A stretch of 64,000 nucleotides of DNA from CAZJTL01 sp964548905 (GCA_964548905.1 CAZJTL010000004.1:9723-73722); one strand, 5' to 3'; shown: positions 18,973 through 27,544, numbered from the stretch's first letter. Translations and numbers: made by a program. Notes: generated by a model from the letters alone, not told the origin.

Positions 18973-19173
18973 ACAATAATAGTTGTTGTTAGAGCAAGAA
19001 CAACTGCGACATTGGTTGTAAAAATTGTTTCCAAATGCTGAATTGTGGAACCCCATTTATATTATATTGAGTCCTATATTTAAGAACTGTCTTCAAATTC
19101 TAATTAACTAACATTGACTTAACTTTAACCCTCTAACATTAACTAGACAAAATCAAAGCTAGAACTAGAAATC

Positions 19174-19785
19174 ATGAAAAATTTAAGCTTAGTTGAAGGT
19201 GGCGTAATTAATCCTTGTCAGTGGCAGCTCGATCGCGTCAAGCAAGAAGTTTCTAATCTTCTTAAGATTAAAATTGAAGAAATTGAAAGCATTGAATGTT
19301 GGTTAAACCAAATTTGCGTCAAAATCTTGGGTAAAGGCTCTAAATTTCTTAGCTATAGAAGTTTATCGATGTGGTTTGAAGAATGTTTATTAGCAATTGA
19401 AAATTGTCAAGATGTGATTCAATTCGAGAAAATAGGAGTAATGTTACGCTATGAGATGGAAAAGTATGATAAATATTATCCACCAGAAAAATTAGCGAAA
19501 TTACAACAATTCTGGAGCGAAAAATCCCCAAGATTTGACACTGAAGAATCTAGACTTCAACTGAGAATTGTTCGTCAACAAGAAGCAGAAAAATGGCTGA
19601 GATACTGGCAGCAATTATTATCTAATTGCCAAAATAAAGAACTACTCGATCGATACTATTGGAAAATTCACGAAGAAAGTCAAGAATTTGAAGATTTATG
19701 GGAAACAATTAAATGTGCCAAAGATCTTTGGGAACAGCAAAGACTGAAATTAGACCGTCCTAATGATTTTTGGATGACATTTTAA
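19174..19785 (+). CDS. Hypothetical helical protein, 203 residues
   Basis: No family recognised. The protein is rich in Trp, Glu, Leu and Lys and appears almost entirely helical (QQEAEKWLRYWQQLLSN, then EFEDLWETIKCAKDLW). There is no signal peptide or membrane segment. It lies upstream of the riboswitch-controlled ABC operon but is separated from it by the riboswitch, so it is probably an independent unit. Confidence 0.55.
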   Translation: MKNLSLVEGGVINPCQWQLDRVKQEVSNLLKIKIEEIESIECWLNQICVKILGKGSKFLSYRSLSMWFEECLLAIENCQDVIQFEKIGVMLRYEMEKYDKYYPPEKLAKLQQFWSEKSPRFDTEESRLQLRIVRQQEAEKWLRYWQQLLSNCQNKELLDRYYWKIHEESQEFEDLWETIKCAKDLWEQQRLKLDRPNDFWMTF

Positions 19786-19849
19786 ATAGATTTGATGTAA
19801 ATTGTAAAATTTAGTAAGATGATTAAAACAATCATTAGCAGAAATAAAG

Positions 19850-20010
19850 TCAGCCGAGTCTAGTTGTTTGTAAGCATACTAGAGCGGAGGAACCACTTTA
19901 AGGGGCTTATCAAAGAAATAACCCTATTTTTTTTTAGATAGGAATTCTTTGAAGGGAAACTCTCAACCCTAGCCCGTCAGCTAACTCCGTAGGCATTGGG
20001 AGACAACTGA
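19850..20010 (+). promoter_or_regulatory. c-di-AMP riboswitch (ydaO/yuaA class)
   Basis: The leader of the ABC operon matches the ydaO-yuaA consensus. A CCGAGTC motif opens the hairpin TCTAGT...ACTAGA, followed by GCGGAGGAACC, then ACTTTAAGGGGCTTATC. After a variable AT-rich arm comes GGGAAACTCTC, then CCCGTCAGCTAACTCCGTAGGC (about 19973-19994) and GGGAGA. AGTTGT at about 19863 could pair with ACAACT at about 20003 to close the domain. It ends about 90 bp before the permease ATG. This class binds cyclic di-AMP and usually switches genes off when ligand is high. I see no clear intrinsic terminator, so the mechanism is open. Confidence 0.87.
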
Positions 20011-20102
20011 AGAGTCAGCATTAAATAATGACTTGACATCATCAGCGTCCCTGGCTGGTACTGCTCTGCTGTAAGAACCCGCCTTCGACTCTAAGGGGAA
20101 CG

Positions 20103-20948
20103 ATGTCAATTCAACTAAATTTTTCTGCGATCGCTCTAGCAAGTGCCTCTGCTTGGCGAAAAGCTAAGCCTTTTCTCATACGTGAAGAGATGGTTTTACC
20201 AACATTAGGCTTTTTAGGTGTAATTGGACTCTGGTGGATCGTTGCTCTCCTGAAGCCAGACTTAATGCCAACACCACCAGAAGCACTAGTTGCTAACTTA
20301 GATTATATTCTCAATCCCTTTTTTAATCGTGGCCCTGGGAACTTGGGGATAGGCTGGTTATTAATAGCCAGTTTGAGAAGAGTTCTTGTCGGTTTCTTCT
20401 TTAGCGCCTTGGTAGCCATTCCTATTGGTTTTTTAATTGGCATGTCTCGCCCTGCAATGCTGGCGATTAATCCTTTAATTCAAATCTTCAAGCCAGTATC
20501 ACCTCTTGCTTGGCTGCCGATCGCCCTTGCCATTTTTAATCTAGCAGATCCCTCCGCTATTTTTGTCATTTTTATCACTTCACTTTGGCCGACAATTATT
20601 AATACTGCCCTTGGTGTTGCCAGTGTCGATCGCGATTACATCAATGTGGCAAAAGTTTTAGAAATGCCGCGCTACAGGCAAATATTTAAAATCATTCTAC
20701 CTGCCAGCTTGCCCTATATTTTTACAGGATTACGCATTAGTTTGGGCATTGCTTGGTTAGTGATCGTGGCGGTGGAAATGCTGACAGGCGGTTTAGGAAT
20801 TGGCTTTTTTGTTTGGGATGAATGGAATCGCCTCAATCTTAATTCAGTCTTTCTTGCCGTACTCGTCATTGGTATAACTGGTTTATTGCTAGACTATGCA
20901 CTCGGTCAATTAGAAGTTTTAGTTACTCATCGGAAAGCTAAAGCTTAA
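20103..20948 (+). CDS. ABC transporter permease, nitrate/bicarbonate/sulfonate class
   Basis: The 281-residue inner-membrane subunit has about six membrane segments and the EAA loop for contacting the ATPase (EMPRYRQIFKIILPASLPYI, about residue 198). It resembles NrtB, CmpB and SsuC permeases. It is the first gene after the c-di-AMP riboswitch and is followed by a binding protein and an ATPase, completing the transporter. The substrate is uncertain within this class. Confidence 0.92.
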   Translation: MSIQLNFSAIALASASAWRKAKPFLIREEMVLPTLGFLGVIGLWWIVALLKPDLMPTPPEALVANLDYILNPFFNRGPGNLGIGWLLIASLRRVLVGFFFSALVAIPIGFLIGMSRPAMLAINPLIQIFKPVSPLAWLPIALAIFNLADPSAIFVIFITSLWPTIINTALGVASVDRDYINVAKVLEMPRYRQIFKIILPASLPYIFTGLRISLGIAWLVIVAVEMLTGGLGIGFFVWDEWNRLNLNSVFLAVLVIGITGLLLDYALGQLEVLVTHRKAKA

Positions 20949-21011
20949 GTTCATAGTTTATGGTTCATTGTTGATAGCAATTAGCCGTCAGCAATCAGCC
21001 CTCAGTAGCTA

Positions 21012-21129
21012 TAGCGCTACGCGCTAGGCAATAGGCATTCTTGCAATAGGCAACAGTAAACTATAAATCGATTTCGGGATTTAGAAATGTCCTAACTTTA
21101 TTGCGTAGTGCTATAGCTATAGACGCAAT
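21012..21129. repeat. Two hairpins between permease and binding-protein genes
   Basis: TAGCGC-tac-GCGCTA (21012-21026) is a perfect hairpin. ATTGCGT (21100-21106) pairs with ACGCAAT (21123-21129) around a GCTATAGC palindrome. They lie in the 220-bp gap inside the ABC operon and could slow exonucleases or partly terminate transcription. Confidence 0.6.
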
Positions 21130-21171
21130 TCAATTCCTTAAAGCCGATCGCACCTCAATGAGCAATGAACA

Positions 21172-22590
21172 ATGAACAATTTAACAAGACGAAGATTTAT
21201 TCAAGGGATTGGTGCAACTACTGGTGTAGGACTTCTTTCTTCCTGTGTTAGTGGGGGTAGTAGTAATCTTTCTCAAGCTGCACGGGAAGTTGAACCGATT
21301 GTCGATCCTAAAACCCTAGAAAAACCCAATCTCAAGATTGGTTTTGTACCTGTTAACGATTGTGCGCCTTTTGCGATCGCCTACACTAAAGGTTTCTTTC
21401 GCAAATATGGACTCAATGTTAACCTCAGCCGCGAAGCAAGTTGGGCAACTTCTCGCGATGGCGTAATTTTCGGTCGTCTCGATGCTTCTCCTGTGGTTTC
21501 TGGTGCGGTTACTAATGCCAGAATTGGGGCAGAAGGTGCGCCTCATGCGCCTTTATGTGCGGCAATGACAATTCATCGTCATGGCAATGCGATGACCATG
21601 AATCAAGCCATGTGGGACTTTGGCATCCGTCCTTGGACAGAATATAATGGCAATCTGGGGGAATTTGAAACTCAATTTCAACAATATTTTGCCAAACAAC
21701 CTACAGAAGAGCGTATTTTAGCTACTGTCCTCAGTTCTTCTATTTATGAATATTTCGTGCGCTATCTCGCCGCAGCTACGGGAATCAACCCCGATACAGA
21801 ATTTAGGCTGATTATCTTTCCACCACCGCAAATGGTCAGTAATATGAGGTTAGGGGCAATGCAAGCTTATATGGTAGCAGAACCTTGGAATACTAGGGCG
21901 CTCAATCCTTTGGGCAAACAAGGTCAGGCGATCGGGTTTACTTTTGCTCAAGGTCGAGAAATTTGGCGAGGACACCCAGACAGACTTTTAGCGGTCATGG
22001 AATCTTTTATTGAGGAAAATCCGAAAACCTATCGCAGCTTAGTTAAAGCTATGATTGAAGCCTGCCAGTATTGCAGCGATTCTAAAAACCGTGCAGAAGT
22101 TGCTCAAATTATCACCGATCGCTCGTTTACAGGAGCAAAACCAAAAACAGGCGCGATCGATAAATTTACTAGACCAGGGATTGTTGGAGATTACAATTAT
22201 GGTGGTTTTGATGGCAAAGAACGTCTAGTAAAAGAACCTTCTACCACTTTATTTTTCGACCTTCCCGATAATTTGAAATCAATTCCTAGCGATCATTCTA
22301 CTTTCCTGTGGCAATCTCAAAGTATCTGGATTATGACTCAAGCTACTCGTTGGCATCAAATTAAAGATTTCCCGAAAAATGCTGAAGAATTAGCCATTCA
22401 CGCCTGGAAAACCGATTTATATCGTGAAATAGCTTCAGAAATAGGTATAGAATCTCCTCAAGAAAATTATAAAGTTGAACCTGCTGAAGCGTTTATCGAT
22501 AACAAAGCCTTCGATCCTAGCGATCCGATTGGCTATCTCAAAAGCTTTCCCATTAAAGCAAATAGTACCCAATCTTTTTATCTGTCTTAG
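21172..22590 (+). CDS. ABC transporter substrate-binding lipoprotein, NrtA/CmpA-like
   Basis: The 472-residue protein starts with a twin-arginine motif (TRRRFIQG, residues 5-12) and a lipobox ending LLSSC (Cys25), so it is likely exported by Tat and lipid-anchored. The mature part resembles NrtA/CmpA-type binding proteins: KIGFVPVNDCAPFAIAYTKG, and an ASWATSRDGVIFGRLDAS region corresponding to the ligand pocket. Nitrate, nitrite, bicarbonate or an organic sulfonate/nitrile are possible ligands. It is the second gene of the c-di-AMP-controlled operon. Confidence 0.9.
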   Translation: MNNLTRRRFIQGIGATTGVGLLSSCVSGGSSNLSQAAREVEPIVDPKTLEKPNLKIGFVPVNDCAPFAIAYTKGFFRKYGLNVNLSREASWATSRDGVIFGRLDASPVVSGAVTNARIGAEGAPHAPLCAAMTIHRHGNAMTMNQAMWDFGIRPWTEYNGNLGEFETQFQQYFAKQPTEERILATVLSSSIYEYFVRYLAAATGINPDTEFRLIIFPPPQMVSNMRLGAMQAYMVAEPWNTRALNPLGKQGQAIGFTFAQGREIWRGHPDRLLAVMESFIEENPKTYRSLVKAMIEACQYCSDSKNRAEVAQIITDRSFTGAKPKTGAIDKFTRPGIVGDYNYGGFDGKERLVKEPSTTLFFDLPDNLKSIPSDHSTFLWQSQSIWIMTQATRWHQIKDFPKNAEELAIHAWKTDLYREIASEIGIESPQENYKVEPAEAFIDNKAFDPSDPIGYLKSFPIKANSTQSFYLS

Positions 22591-22607
22591 TTAGTTGTAA
22601 ATATACC

Positions 22608-23447
22608 GTGACTCAAATAATGCATCCATCAACTCACACACCAATTCAATCCAATATTCAAACAGGATTTCTCGAAATAGAAAACCTGATTAAAGCTTAT
22701 CCAACAAACGATGGAGGTGAATTTGTCGTTCTCGATGGAGTTAATTTAAGCATCAATAAAGGGGAATACATTTCCATTATTGGTCATTCTGGCTGTGGTA
22801 AATCGACCTTGCTCAAAATGGTAGCTGGTTTAGAAACAGCTACATCTGGTTTAGTCTGTCTGGAAGGAAAAGAAATTCGTAAACCAGGTGCCGATCGCAT
22901 GATGGTATTTCAACATTATTCCTTATTACCTTGGCTGACAGTACAAGAAAATATCCGCCTAGCAGTAGATGAAGTTTATAAAAAAGCTAGCAAAGTTGAG
23001 AAAAAACAAATTGTCAGCGAACATTTAGCTATGGTTAACCTAACCTCCGCAGCTAATAAATATCCCGATGAAATTTCGGGTGGGATGAAACAAAGGGTAG
23101 GTATTGCTCGTGCTTTGGCTGTGCGTCCTAAATTATTATTAATGGACGAACCATTTGGTGCTTTGGATGCACTCACCAAAGGTAAATTGCACAAGCAAGT
23201 ATTGAAAATTTGCGAAGAACATCATCAAACAGCGATGATGATTACTCACGATGTAGATGAAGCCATTTTCTTGTCCGATCGCATTATTTTGATGAAAAAT
23301 GGCCCGAAAGCTAATATTGGTGAAATCTTGGAAGTTCCCTTTGAACATCCTCGCGATCCGCACCAATTGAGAGAATCCAAAGAATATTACGATCTTCGCA
23401 ATCATGCTCTCGATTTTCTCGATCGCAACTTTACCACGGATGATTGA
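22608..23447 (+). CDS. ABC transporter ATPase, NrtD/CmpD/SsuB-like
   Basis: The 279-residue ATPase powers the preceding permease and binding protein. Walker A is GHSGCGKST (residues 59-67), the signature is ISGGMKQR and Walker B is LLMDEPFGALD. The frame begins with GTG at 22608; an in-frame ATG four codons later is an alternative start. It lies 17 bp after the binding-protein gene and ends the operon, followed by a strong palindrome. Confidence 0.95.
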   Translation: MTQIMHPSTHTPIQSNIQTGFLEIENLIKAYPTNDGGEFVVLDGVNLSINKGEYISIIGHSGCGKSTLLKMVAGLETATSGLVCLEGKEIRKPGADRMMVFQHYSLLPWLTVQENIRLAVDEVYKKASKVEKKQIVSEHLAMVNLTSAANKYPDEISGGMKQRVGIARALAVRPKLLLMDEPFGALDALTKGKLHKQVLKICEEHHQTAMMITHDVDEAIFLSDRIILMKNGPKANIGEILEVPFEHPRDPHQLRESKEYYDLRNHALDFLDRNFTTDD

Positions 23448-23486
23448 TCGCGACAGGACTTATGTATCAGCCACTATGCCAAAAAA

Positions 23487-23514
23487 TAAGGATTGAATTT
23501 AAATTCAATCCTTA
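23487..23514. terminator. Bidirectional terminator, 28-nt perfect palindrome
   Basis: Arms TAAGGATTGAATTT (23487-23500) and AAATTCAATCCTTA (23501-23514) are exactly complementary. It follows an A6 run and precedes AATACAAAAG. Sitting between the convergent ATPase and CpcS-like genes, it can terminate both strands. Confidence 0.8.
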
Positions 23515-23551
23515 AATACAAAAGAGGTTGAGATCGTGCTTGAACTCTCTA

Positions 23552-24091
23552 TTAATTGAGGCGCTTTTCTAAATATTGACCGATGATTAATTCTTGTCCT
23601 GCTCTAGAAATAATCGTTTGTCTAGTACGATAATTCTTACCAATTAATTTAATCTCTTCTTCAAAAACAGAACCGCCGTATTCTGTTCGCAAGCACATGG
23701 TTTGAGGATTAGTGAAGGAATATACAGCCACAACTGGATTGGTAGTTGCAAAACCTCGATCGCGATATACAATATTGTCTCTTACTCCAAATACTGTTGT
23801 TCCAGATGAAGGTTTTTGACTGCTATTGCTGTAGTTACTCTCCCAAGTTACTCTAGTACCAGCTAACAAAAGTCGATCTGACCCTAGCTCGTGCATCTTT
23901 TCCAGTTCGAGCAACTCAGGCGAGCCTTGAGGAAGAAATTGAATCTCAATCTCACTAATTACTTCTTGCGGCTCGGTTTCTTTGCTCAGCGTATAGTATC
24001 TTCTTTGAGATTTCCATTTGCCTTGTGTTTGTTGGAAAAACTGTAACGCCAAAGATTCTAAAGATTCCCGAACTATCCGCACTGATGTCAT
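23552..24091 (-). CDS. Phycobiliprotein lyase, CpcS/CpeS family
   Basis: The 179-residue lipocalin-like protein delivers a phycobilin to phycobiliprotein cysteines. Recognisable family blocks are FFQQTQGKWKSQRRYY near the N-terminus, GTTVFGVRDN, LRTEYGGSVFEEEIK and the terminal QYLEKRL. It is closest by eye to the CpcS/CpcU-type lyases, but I cannot tell which paralogue. It stands alone, convergent with the ABC operon, not with a phycobiliprotein gene. Confidence 0.85.
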   Translation of the reverse strand: MTSVRIVRESLESLALQFFQQTQGKWKSQRRYYTLSKETEPQEVISEIEIQFLPQGSPELLELEKMHELGSDRLLLAGTRVTWESNYSNSSQKPSSGTTVFGVRDNIVYRDRGFATTNPVVAVYSFTNPQTMCLRTEYGGSVFEEEIKLIGKNYRTRQTIISRAGQELIIGQYLEKRLN

Positions 24092-24172
24092 AGAGACTTA
24101 ACCCCACAGGCTTTGTGAATACACATAGTCATGCTTTTGTAAAGCGATGACAGTTGTTATTAATGATTCTTA

Positions 24173-24532
24173 ATGTATCACATCCTAGCCAGAATACTGT
24201 TAGCAAACGTACAAAATCGACAGATGTATCTCACTCAAACGAGAATTGCTATACTGCTAATTGGAGGAGCAGCTCTTGCTGTCTTAGTTGTTGCTCCAAT
24301 CGTTGGAGTAGCAATGGGAGCAGAACGCGCTCAGTCCCTATCTGAATCAGGACGCAATCTAGTTAAAGAGGGGATTAAATTGAGTATAGAAACTGCTGAA
24401 ATAATCCAAAACTCTACTGCTAAAGCTAGTGAATCATGGAATAATCTTGTCACAGAAGCTCAAGCAGAAATCGAACTGAAGCACAAGTCAGCTCAAGCTT
24501 CTCAGGAAGCTGAAATTACCTTGGAAGGCTAA
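24173..24532 (+). CDS. Small membrane protein of unknown function
   Basis: The protein has 119 residues, or 102 if translation starts at the in-frame ATG at 24224, giving MYLTQTRIAILLIGG. One hydrophobic segment (IAILLIGGAALAVLVVAPIVGVAMG) is followed by an amphipathic, alanine and glutamate-rich tail. The layout recalls the small cyanobacterial DUF5132-like proteins, but the match is not certain. It is probably anchored in a membrane with a cytoplasmic coiled tail. Confidence 0.55.
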   Translation: MYHILARILLANVQNRQMYLTQTRIAILLIGGAALAVLVVAPIVGVAMGAERAQSLSESGRNLVKEGIKLSIETAEIIQNSTAKASESWNNLVTEAQAEIELKHKSAQASQEAEITLEG

Positions 24533-24667
24533 GTATCGATCTAGGCGTAATAGCAAGATTTTCATCAACTATCAAAGAAAGCGATTGCCTCAAGTTGCGA
24601 TCGCTTTTTAGCAATACAGCACCTTACAAATTCGCGCCATTCTATCTAATTTCTAACCTCTTTAATT

Positions 24668-25570
24668 ATGTCCGTAGAAGAACAAAAGAAGCTCGAAAAA
24701 TATTTACAGAAAGTTATTCAAGAACTCGATGCCGATTTATTTGTTTTCAGCGCTGACATTCATCAGGATGGAGTGGATTCTTTTATTCAAGAAATTAAAA
24801 ACATCTCCCAAAAAAAGAGCAATATTGCCCTCATTTTAACAACTTATGGAGGAGATCCCGATGCAGCTTTTAGGATGGCAAAATTTTTAAAGAAAAACTA
24901 TAAGACTCTGATTTTATTGATTTTTGGCTACTGTAAAAGTGCTGGAACATTGCTAGCGATCGCAGCCGATCGAATTGTCATCTCTGATTTTGGGGAATTA
25001 GGCCCTCTGGACATCCAAGTATTCAAAGAAGGCGATATTAGGAGAGAATCGGGCTTAAATATACAACAGTCTTTAAAAGTCATCAGAGAAGAAGCTCCCA
25101 AGATTTATGCACAATGTTTGTTTGATATTCTTGAGTTAGATCCACAAAGAGAAACATTTCCCTTAAAAGTTGTCGAAGATCTTGCTGTTTCAATGGCTAT
25201 AGGTCTACTTACACCTATTATCAGTCAAATCGATCCAGCACGCCTTGGCGAACTCGATCGACAAACCAGAATAGCGATGGAATATGGTGAAAGACTAAAT
25301 CCCAAGAGAGAAGAGACGATCGCCAGCCTTACATCAGACTATCCATCCCACAGTTTTGTTATCGATCTCGACGAAGCGCAACAGTTATTTGGCGATTGCG
25401 TCAGAAAACCTACAGAAGCAGAATCAGATTTGGAAAACTATATCTTCGAGTTTGTGCGTCAACCAGTTGGTTTTATTGGCAATATTGAAAAACTTTTAGA
25501 AAAAGTTGCCCAAACAAATAGCGATCGCCAGAACGAACACAGTAATAAAGATAAAAGCGATCGTACATAA
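24668..25570 (+). CDS. SDH/ClpP-like serine protease
   Basis: The 300-residue protein has the crotonase-fold protease core of the SDH proteinase (ClpP/SppA-like) family: TTYGGDPDAAFRMA, then GYCKSAGTLLAIAAD, where Ser91 is the predicted nucleophile, then a GPLDIQV block that follows the active site in these families. No membrane segment or signal peptide is visible, so it is probably cytosolic. Its substrate is unknown. It follows a small membrane protein gene at 135 bp on the same strand, giving a possible functional pair. Confidence 0.8.
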   Translation: MSVEEQKKLEKYLQKVIQELDADLFVFSADIHQDGVDSFIQEIKNISQKKSNIALILTTYGGDPDAAFRMAKFLKKNYKTLILLIFGYCKSAGTLLAIAADRIVISDFGELGPLDIQVFKEGDIRRESGLNIQQSLKVIREEAPKIYAQCLFDILELDPQRETFPLKVVEDLAVSMAIGLLTPIISQIDPARLGELDRQTRIAMEYGERLNPKREETIASLTSDYPSHSFVIDLDEAQQLFGDCVRKPTEAESDLENYIFEFVRQPVGFIGNIEKLLEKVAQTNSDRQNEHSNKDKSDRT

Positions 25571-25716
25571 TTCACTTAACTACTACACCAGCAGAGTTTT
25601 TAGCTAAAATTTAAGTAGATAGACACAATTTTTACGCTTAATATATCAGTTTTACTAGCAAAAGATAAAAGTAACAAAGCTAAGTAAAACACCTCTCTAA
25701 TGGGAGGATTATAACA

Positions 25717-26261
25717 ATGACTAATTTTACTGGAACTAACGGAATTGACTTACTAATTGGTACGATAGTGTTCTGATTGGCGGTAATGGCAATGATACTC
25801 TGATTACCTTTGACGGTAATAGTGTTCTGATTGGCGGTGAGGGCGATGACTTGCTCAATGGAGGCATCGGCGATCACACTCTCATTGGTGGTAGCGGTGC
25901 CGATATCTTTGGATTTTTCGGCGGCAATGAACCTTTTTCAACCAGCAATTTGGGAGTCGATCGAATCGTTGATTTTGAGTCAAATACAGACAAAATTGCT
26001 CTGTTTCAGCCTACCTTTACAGTTCTTACCAATACCGGTGGAACGATCGACTCTAATGAGTTTGCTGTTGTAACTGACGATATAGATGTCGCTATCAGTA
26101 GTGCTGCGATCGTCTACAGCATCGGTACTGGCAATCTGTTCTATAACGAGAATGGAGTCGAACCTGGTTTAGGTACTGGAGATCAGTTTGCCACACTGGT
26201 AAACCGTCCGTCATTAAGCGCAGCAGACATCATTGTTGGCGAGTCGTTGCTGAATCTTTAA
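25717..26261 (+). pseudogene. RTX-like calcium-binding protein gene, frameshifted near its start
   Basis: An ATG at 25717 has a good ribosome binding site (GGGAGGA at 25702-25708) and opens MTNFTGTNGIDLLIGT, but stops 20 codons on. From about 25763 the +1 frame continues DSVLIGGNGNDTLI with glycine-aspartate RTX nonapeptides, and runs to the stop at 26261. Adding one base near 25763 would join the frames into a protein of about 180 residues. The C-terminal part (GTGNLFYNENGVEPGLG, then SLSAADIIV) resembles the end of cyanobacterial RTX/calcium-binding proteins. It may be a true pseudogene or a sequencing indel. Confidence 0.7.
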
Positions 26262-26560
26262 TGATTTAAGCCATCGTAGTAGTTATCCCGTGCTAAGTAG
26301 AGTCAAATTGCTTTGAGGGGAAGATAAGCGCGAAGCTGACACACGGGATAATAAGCGATCGAAACGTTACGTTCACTGTCGGGCGAGGAGGGCGATCGTC
26401 ATTTTTAGTTAGTTTGCTCGTTCGATCGTTCTACTATTGCGTCTCATCAATTAAGTTTTTCTCCCGAATTTCATCTAACTCGTCAACCGAATTCAGCAGG
26501 GATGCTGTTCAGAGCACAGTTGCCCGATCGCGGGAGTAGGAATGCAAGGAGGGGATTCAA
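26262..26560 (+). other. Spacer with a structured RNA candidate, then THUMP gene leader
   Basis: No gene is seen. It holds the 26283-26351 stem-loop annotated separately, and ends with AAGGAGG at about 26548, a strong ribosome binding site for the THUMP gene. Confidence 0.5.
26283..26351 (+). ncRNA. Candidate structured RNA, three-way-junction-like
   Basis: The perfect 10-bp outer stem TTATCCCGTG (26283-26292) / CACGGGATAA (26342-26351) encloses two small internal hairpins: TCAAA-ttgc-TTTGA and AGC-gcgaa-GCT. The orientation is not known. Not a tRNA; no known family recognised. Confidence 0.35.
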
Positions 26561-27100
26561 ATGTCGAACTGGAACGTAGCGATTAATCTCTACGAACATA
26601 CCTTCAAGCGAGCTTTTAAATTACTTCAAGGACTTGGTGCAGTTAGCCCGACAGAATTTTTCAACGTTTTGGTCATGGAAGTAAGCGATATTAACCGTTT
26701 CCTGGAAACTCTAAAAGCATGGATTGCAGACGATCCTAGCTTGTTAAAGGTTTTAGCAAGGGTAATACCAGTAACTTCCACCTTTACCTTCCAATCGCCT
26801 GCGGAATTCGAGACGAAGGCAAAGGAAGCTGTATTGCAGTGGCTACCTCAGTTAGCGAGTAAAAAGTTTTATGTGCGGATGCACCGTCGTGGTTTTAAAG
26901 GTAGTCTCTCTAGTTTAGATGAGGAACATTTCCTAGACGGCATTCTTCTAGAAGCGCTGGAAAAAAATGGAACCCCTGGACAGATTAGCTTTGAAGCTCC
27001 AGATGAGGTTGTGGTAGTGGAAACAGTCGGTCAACAGGCTGGACTTGCTTGCTGGACGCGAGAAGAAATGCAACGCTATCCTTTTCTAAGGATTAATTGA
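26561..27100 (+). CDS. THUMP-domain protein
   Basis: The 179-residue protein carries a THUMP RNA-binding domain in its C-terminal half: FYVRMHRRGFKG, then DEVVVVETVGQQAGLACWTREEM with the typical ending RYPFLRI. THUMP domains bind the acceptor arm of tRNA in modification enzymes and archaeal-eukaryal Tan1-like proteins. Here no catalytic domain is fused, so it may be an adaptor. The ATG at 26561 follows AAGGAGG. A small unrelated-looking reading frame follows on the same strand. Confidence 0.8.
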   Translation: MSNWNVAINLYEHTFKRAFKLLQGLGAVSPTEFFNVLVMEVSDINRFLETLKAWIADDPSLLKVLARVIPVTSTFTFQSPAEFETKAKEAVLQWLPQLASKKFYVRMHRRGFKGSLSSLDEEHFLDGILLEALEKNGTPGQISFEAPDEVVVVETVGQQAGLACWTREEMQRYPFLRIN

Positions 27101-27145
27101 ATTAGATTTTATATTTTATATAGTGTTAACTAACCCAAATAAAAA

Positions 27146-27310
27146 ATGACCAAAACACTCGAAATTGATGGTTCTTGGGGAGAGGGGACGAGTAAATATC
27201 GCGTAGCTCAGATAAGCAAACATTTAATCACTAATGCTTGGGCGATCAAACAATTTGGACTAGCTCGAATCACGATCGACGAAAAAGATCGAATTATAAC
27301 TATTAGGTAA
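27146..27310 (+). CDS. Small hypothetical protein, 54 residues
   Basis: The ATG at 27146 encodes 54 residues beginning MTKTLEIDGSWGEG and ending DRIITIR. The start resembles the N-terminus of RNA 3'-phosphate cyclase (IEIDGSxGEG), but the rest does not follow that family, so this may be coincidence. It lies 45 bp after the THUMP gene. The codon pattern looks coding, but it is too short to be sure. Confidence 0.4.
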   Translation: MTKTLEIDGSWGEGTSKYRVAQISKHLITNAWAIKQFGLARITIDEKDRIITIR

Positions 27311-27328
27311 TTTATTTGGCACGACTAC

Positions 27329-27402
27329 TTACCATTCCAAATCCTCTGGTGCAAGCTTGACTTCATTGTGATGCACACTGACAATCTCGCCGCTACGCAT
27401 GG
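27329..27402 (-). pseudogene. Severed 3' end of the ABC ATPase gene
   Basis: Read on the minus strand into TAA at 27331-27329, this gives ITMRSGEIVSVHHNEVKLAP then EDLEW, a normal ending for this ATPase class. It is separated from the ATPase frame by the mobile element at 27407-27544. Removing the element and one TAAT copy restores one continuous 252-residue reading frame. Confidence 0.85.
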
Positions 27403-27406
27403 TAAT

Positions 27407-27544
27407 AGACTTGTTGCGAAATAACGCAAAAAAATGCCGAAAAGCCCTTGTACCAACTACTTCAGCTTTTGTAACAGTAAATCAGCTAAAATAATTGCAC
27501 AGTAAACGTTTTGACTGATTTAGGTTCTTATTTCGCAACAGCTC
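27407..27544. mobile_element. MITE-like element, 138 bp, inside ABC ATPase gene
   Basis: Terminal inverted repeats share TGTTGCGAAATAA on one side and TTATTTCGCAACA on the other, with GACTT/GAGCT at the tips. It is flanked by TAAT direct repeats (27403-27406 and 27545-27548), the target duplication. It has no reading frame, so it is a non-autonomous element; the parent transposase is not in this window. Confidence 0.8.
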
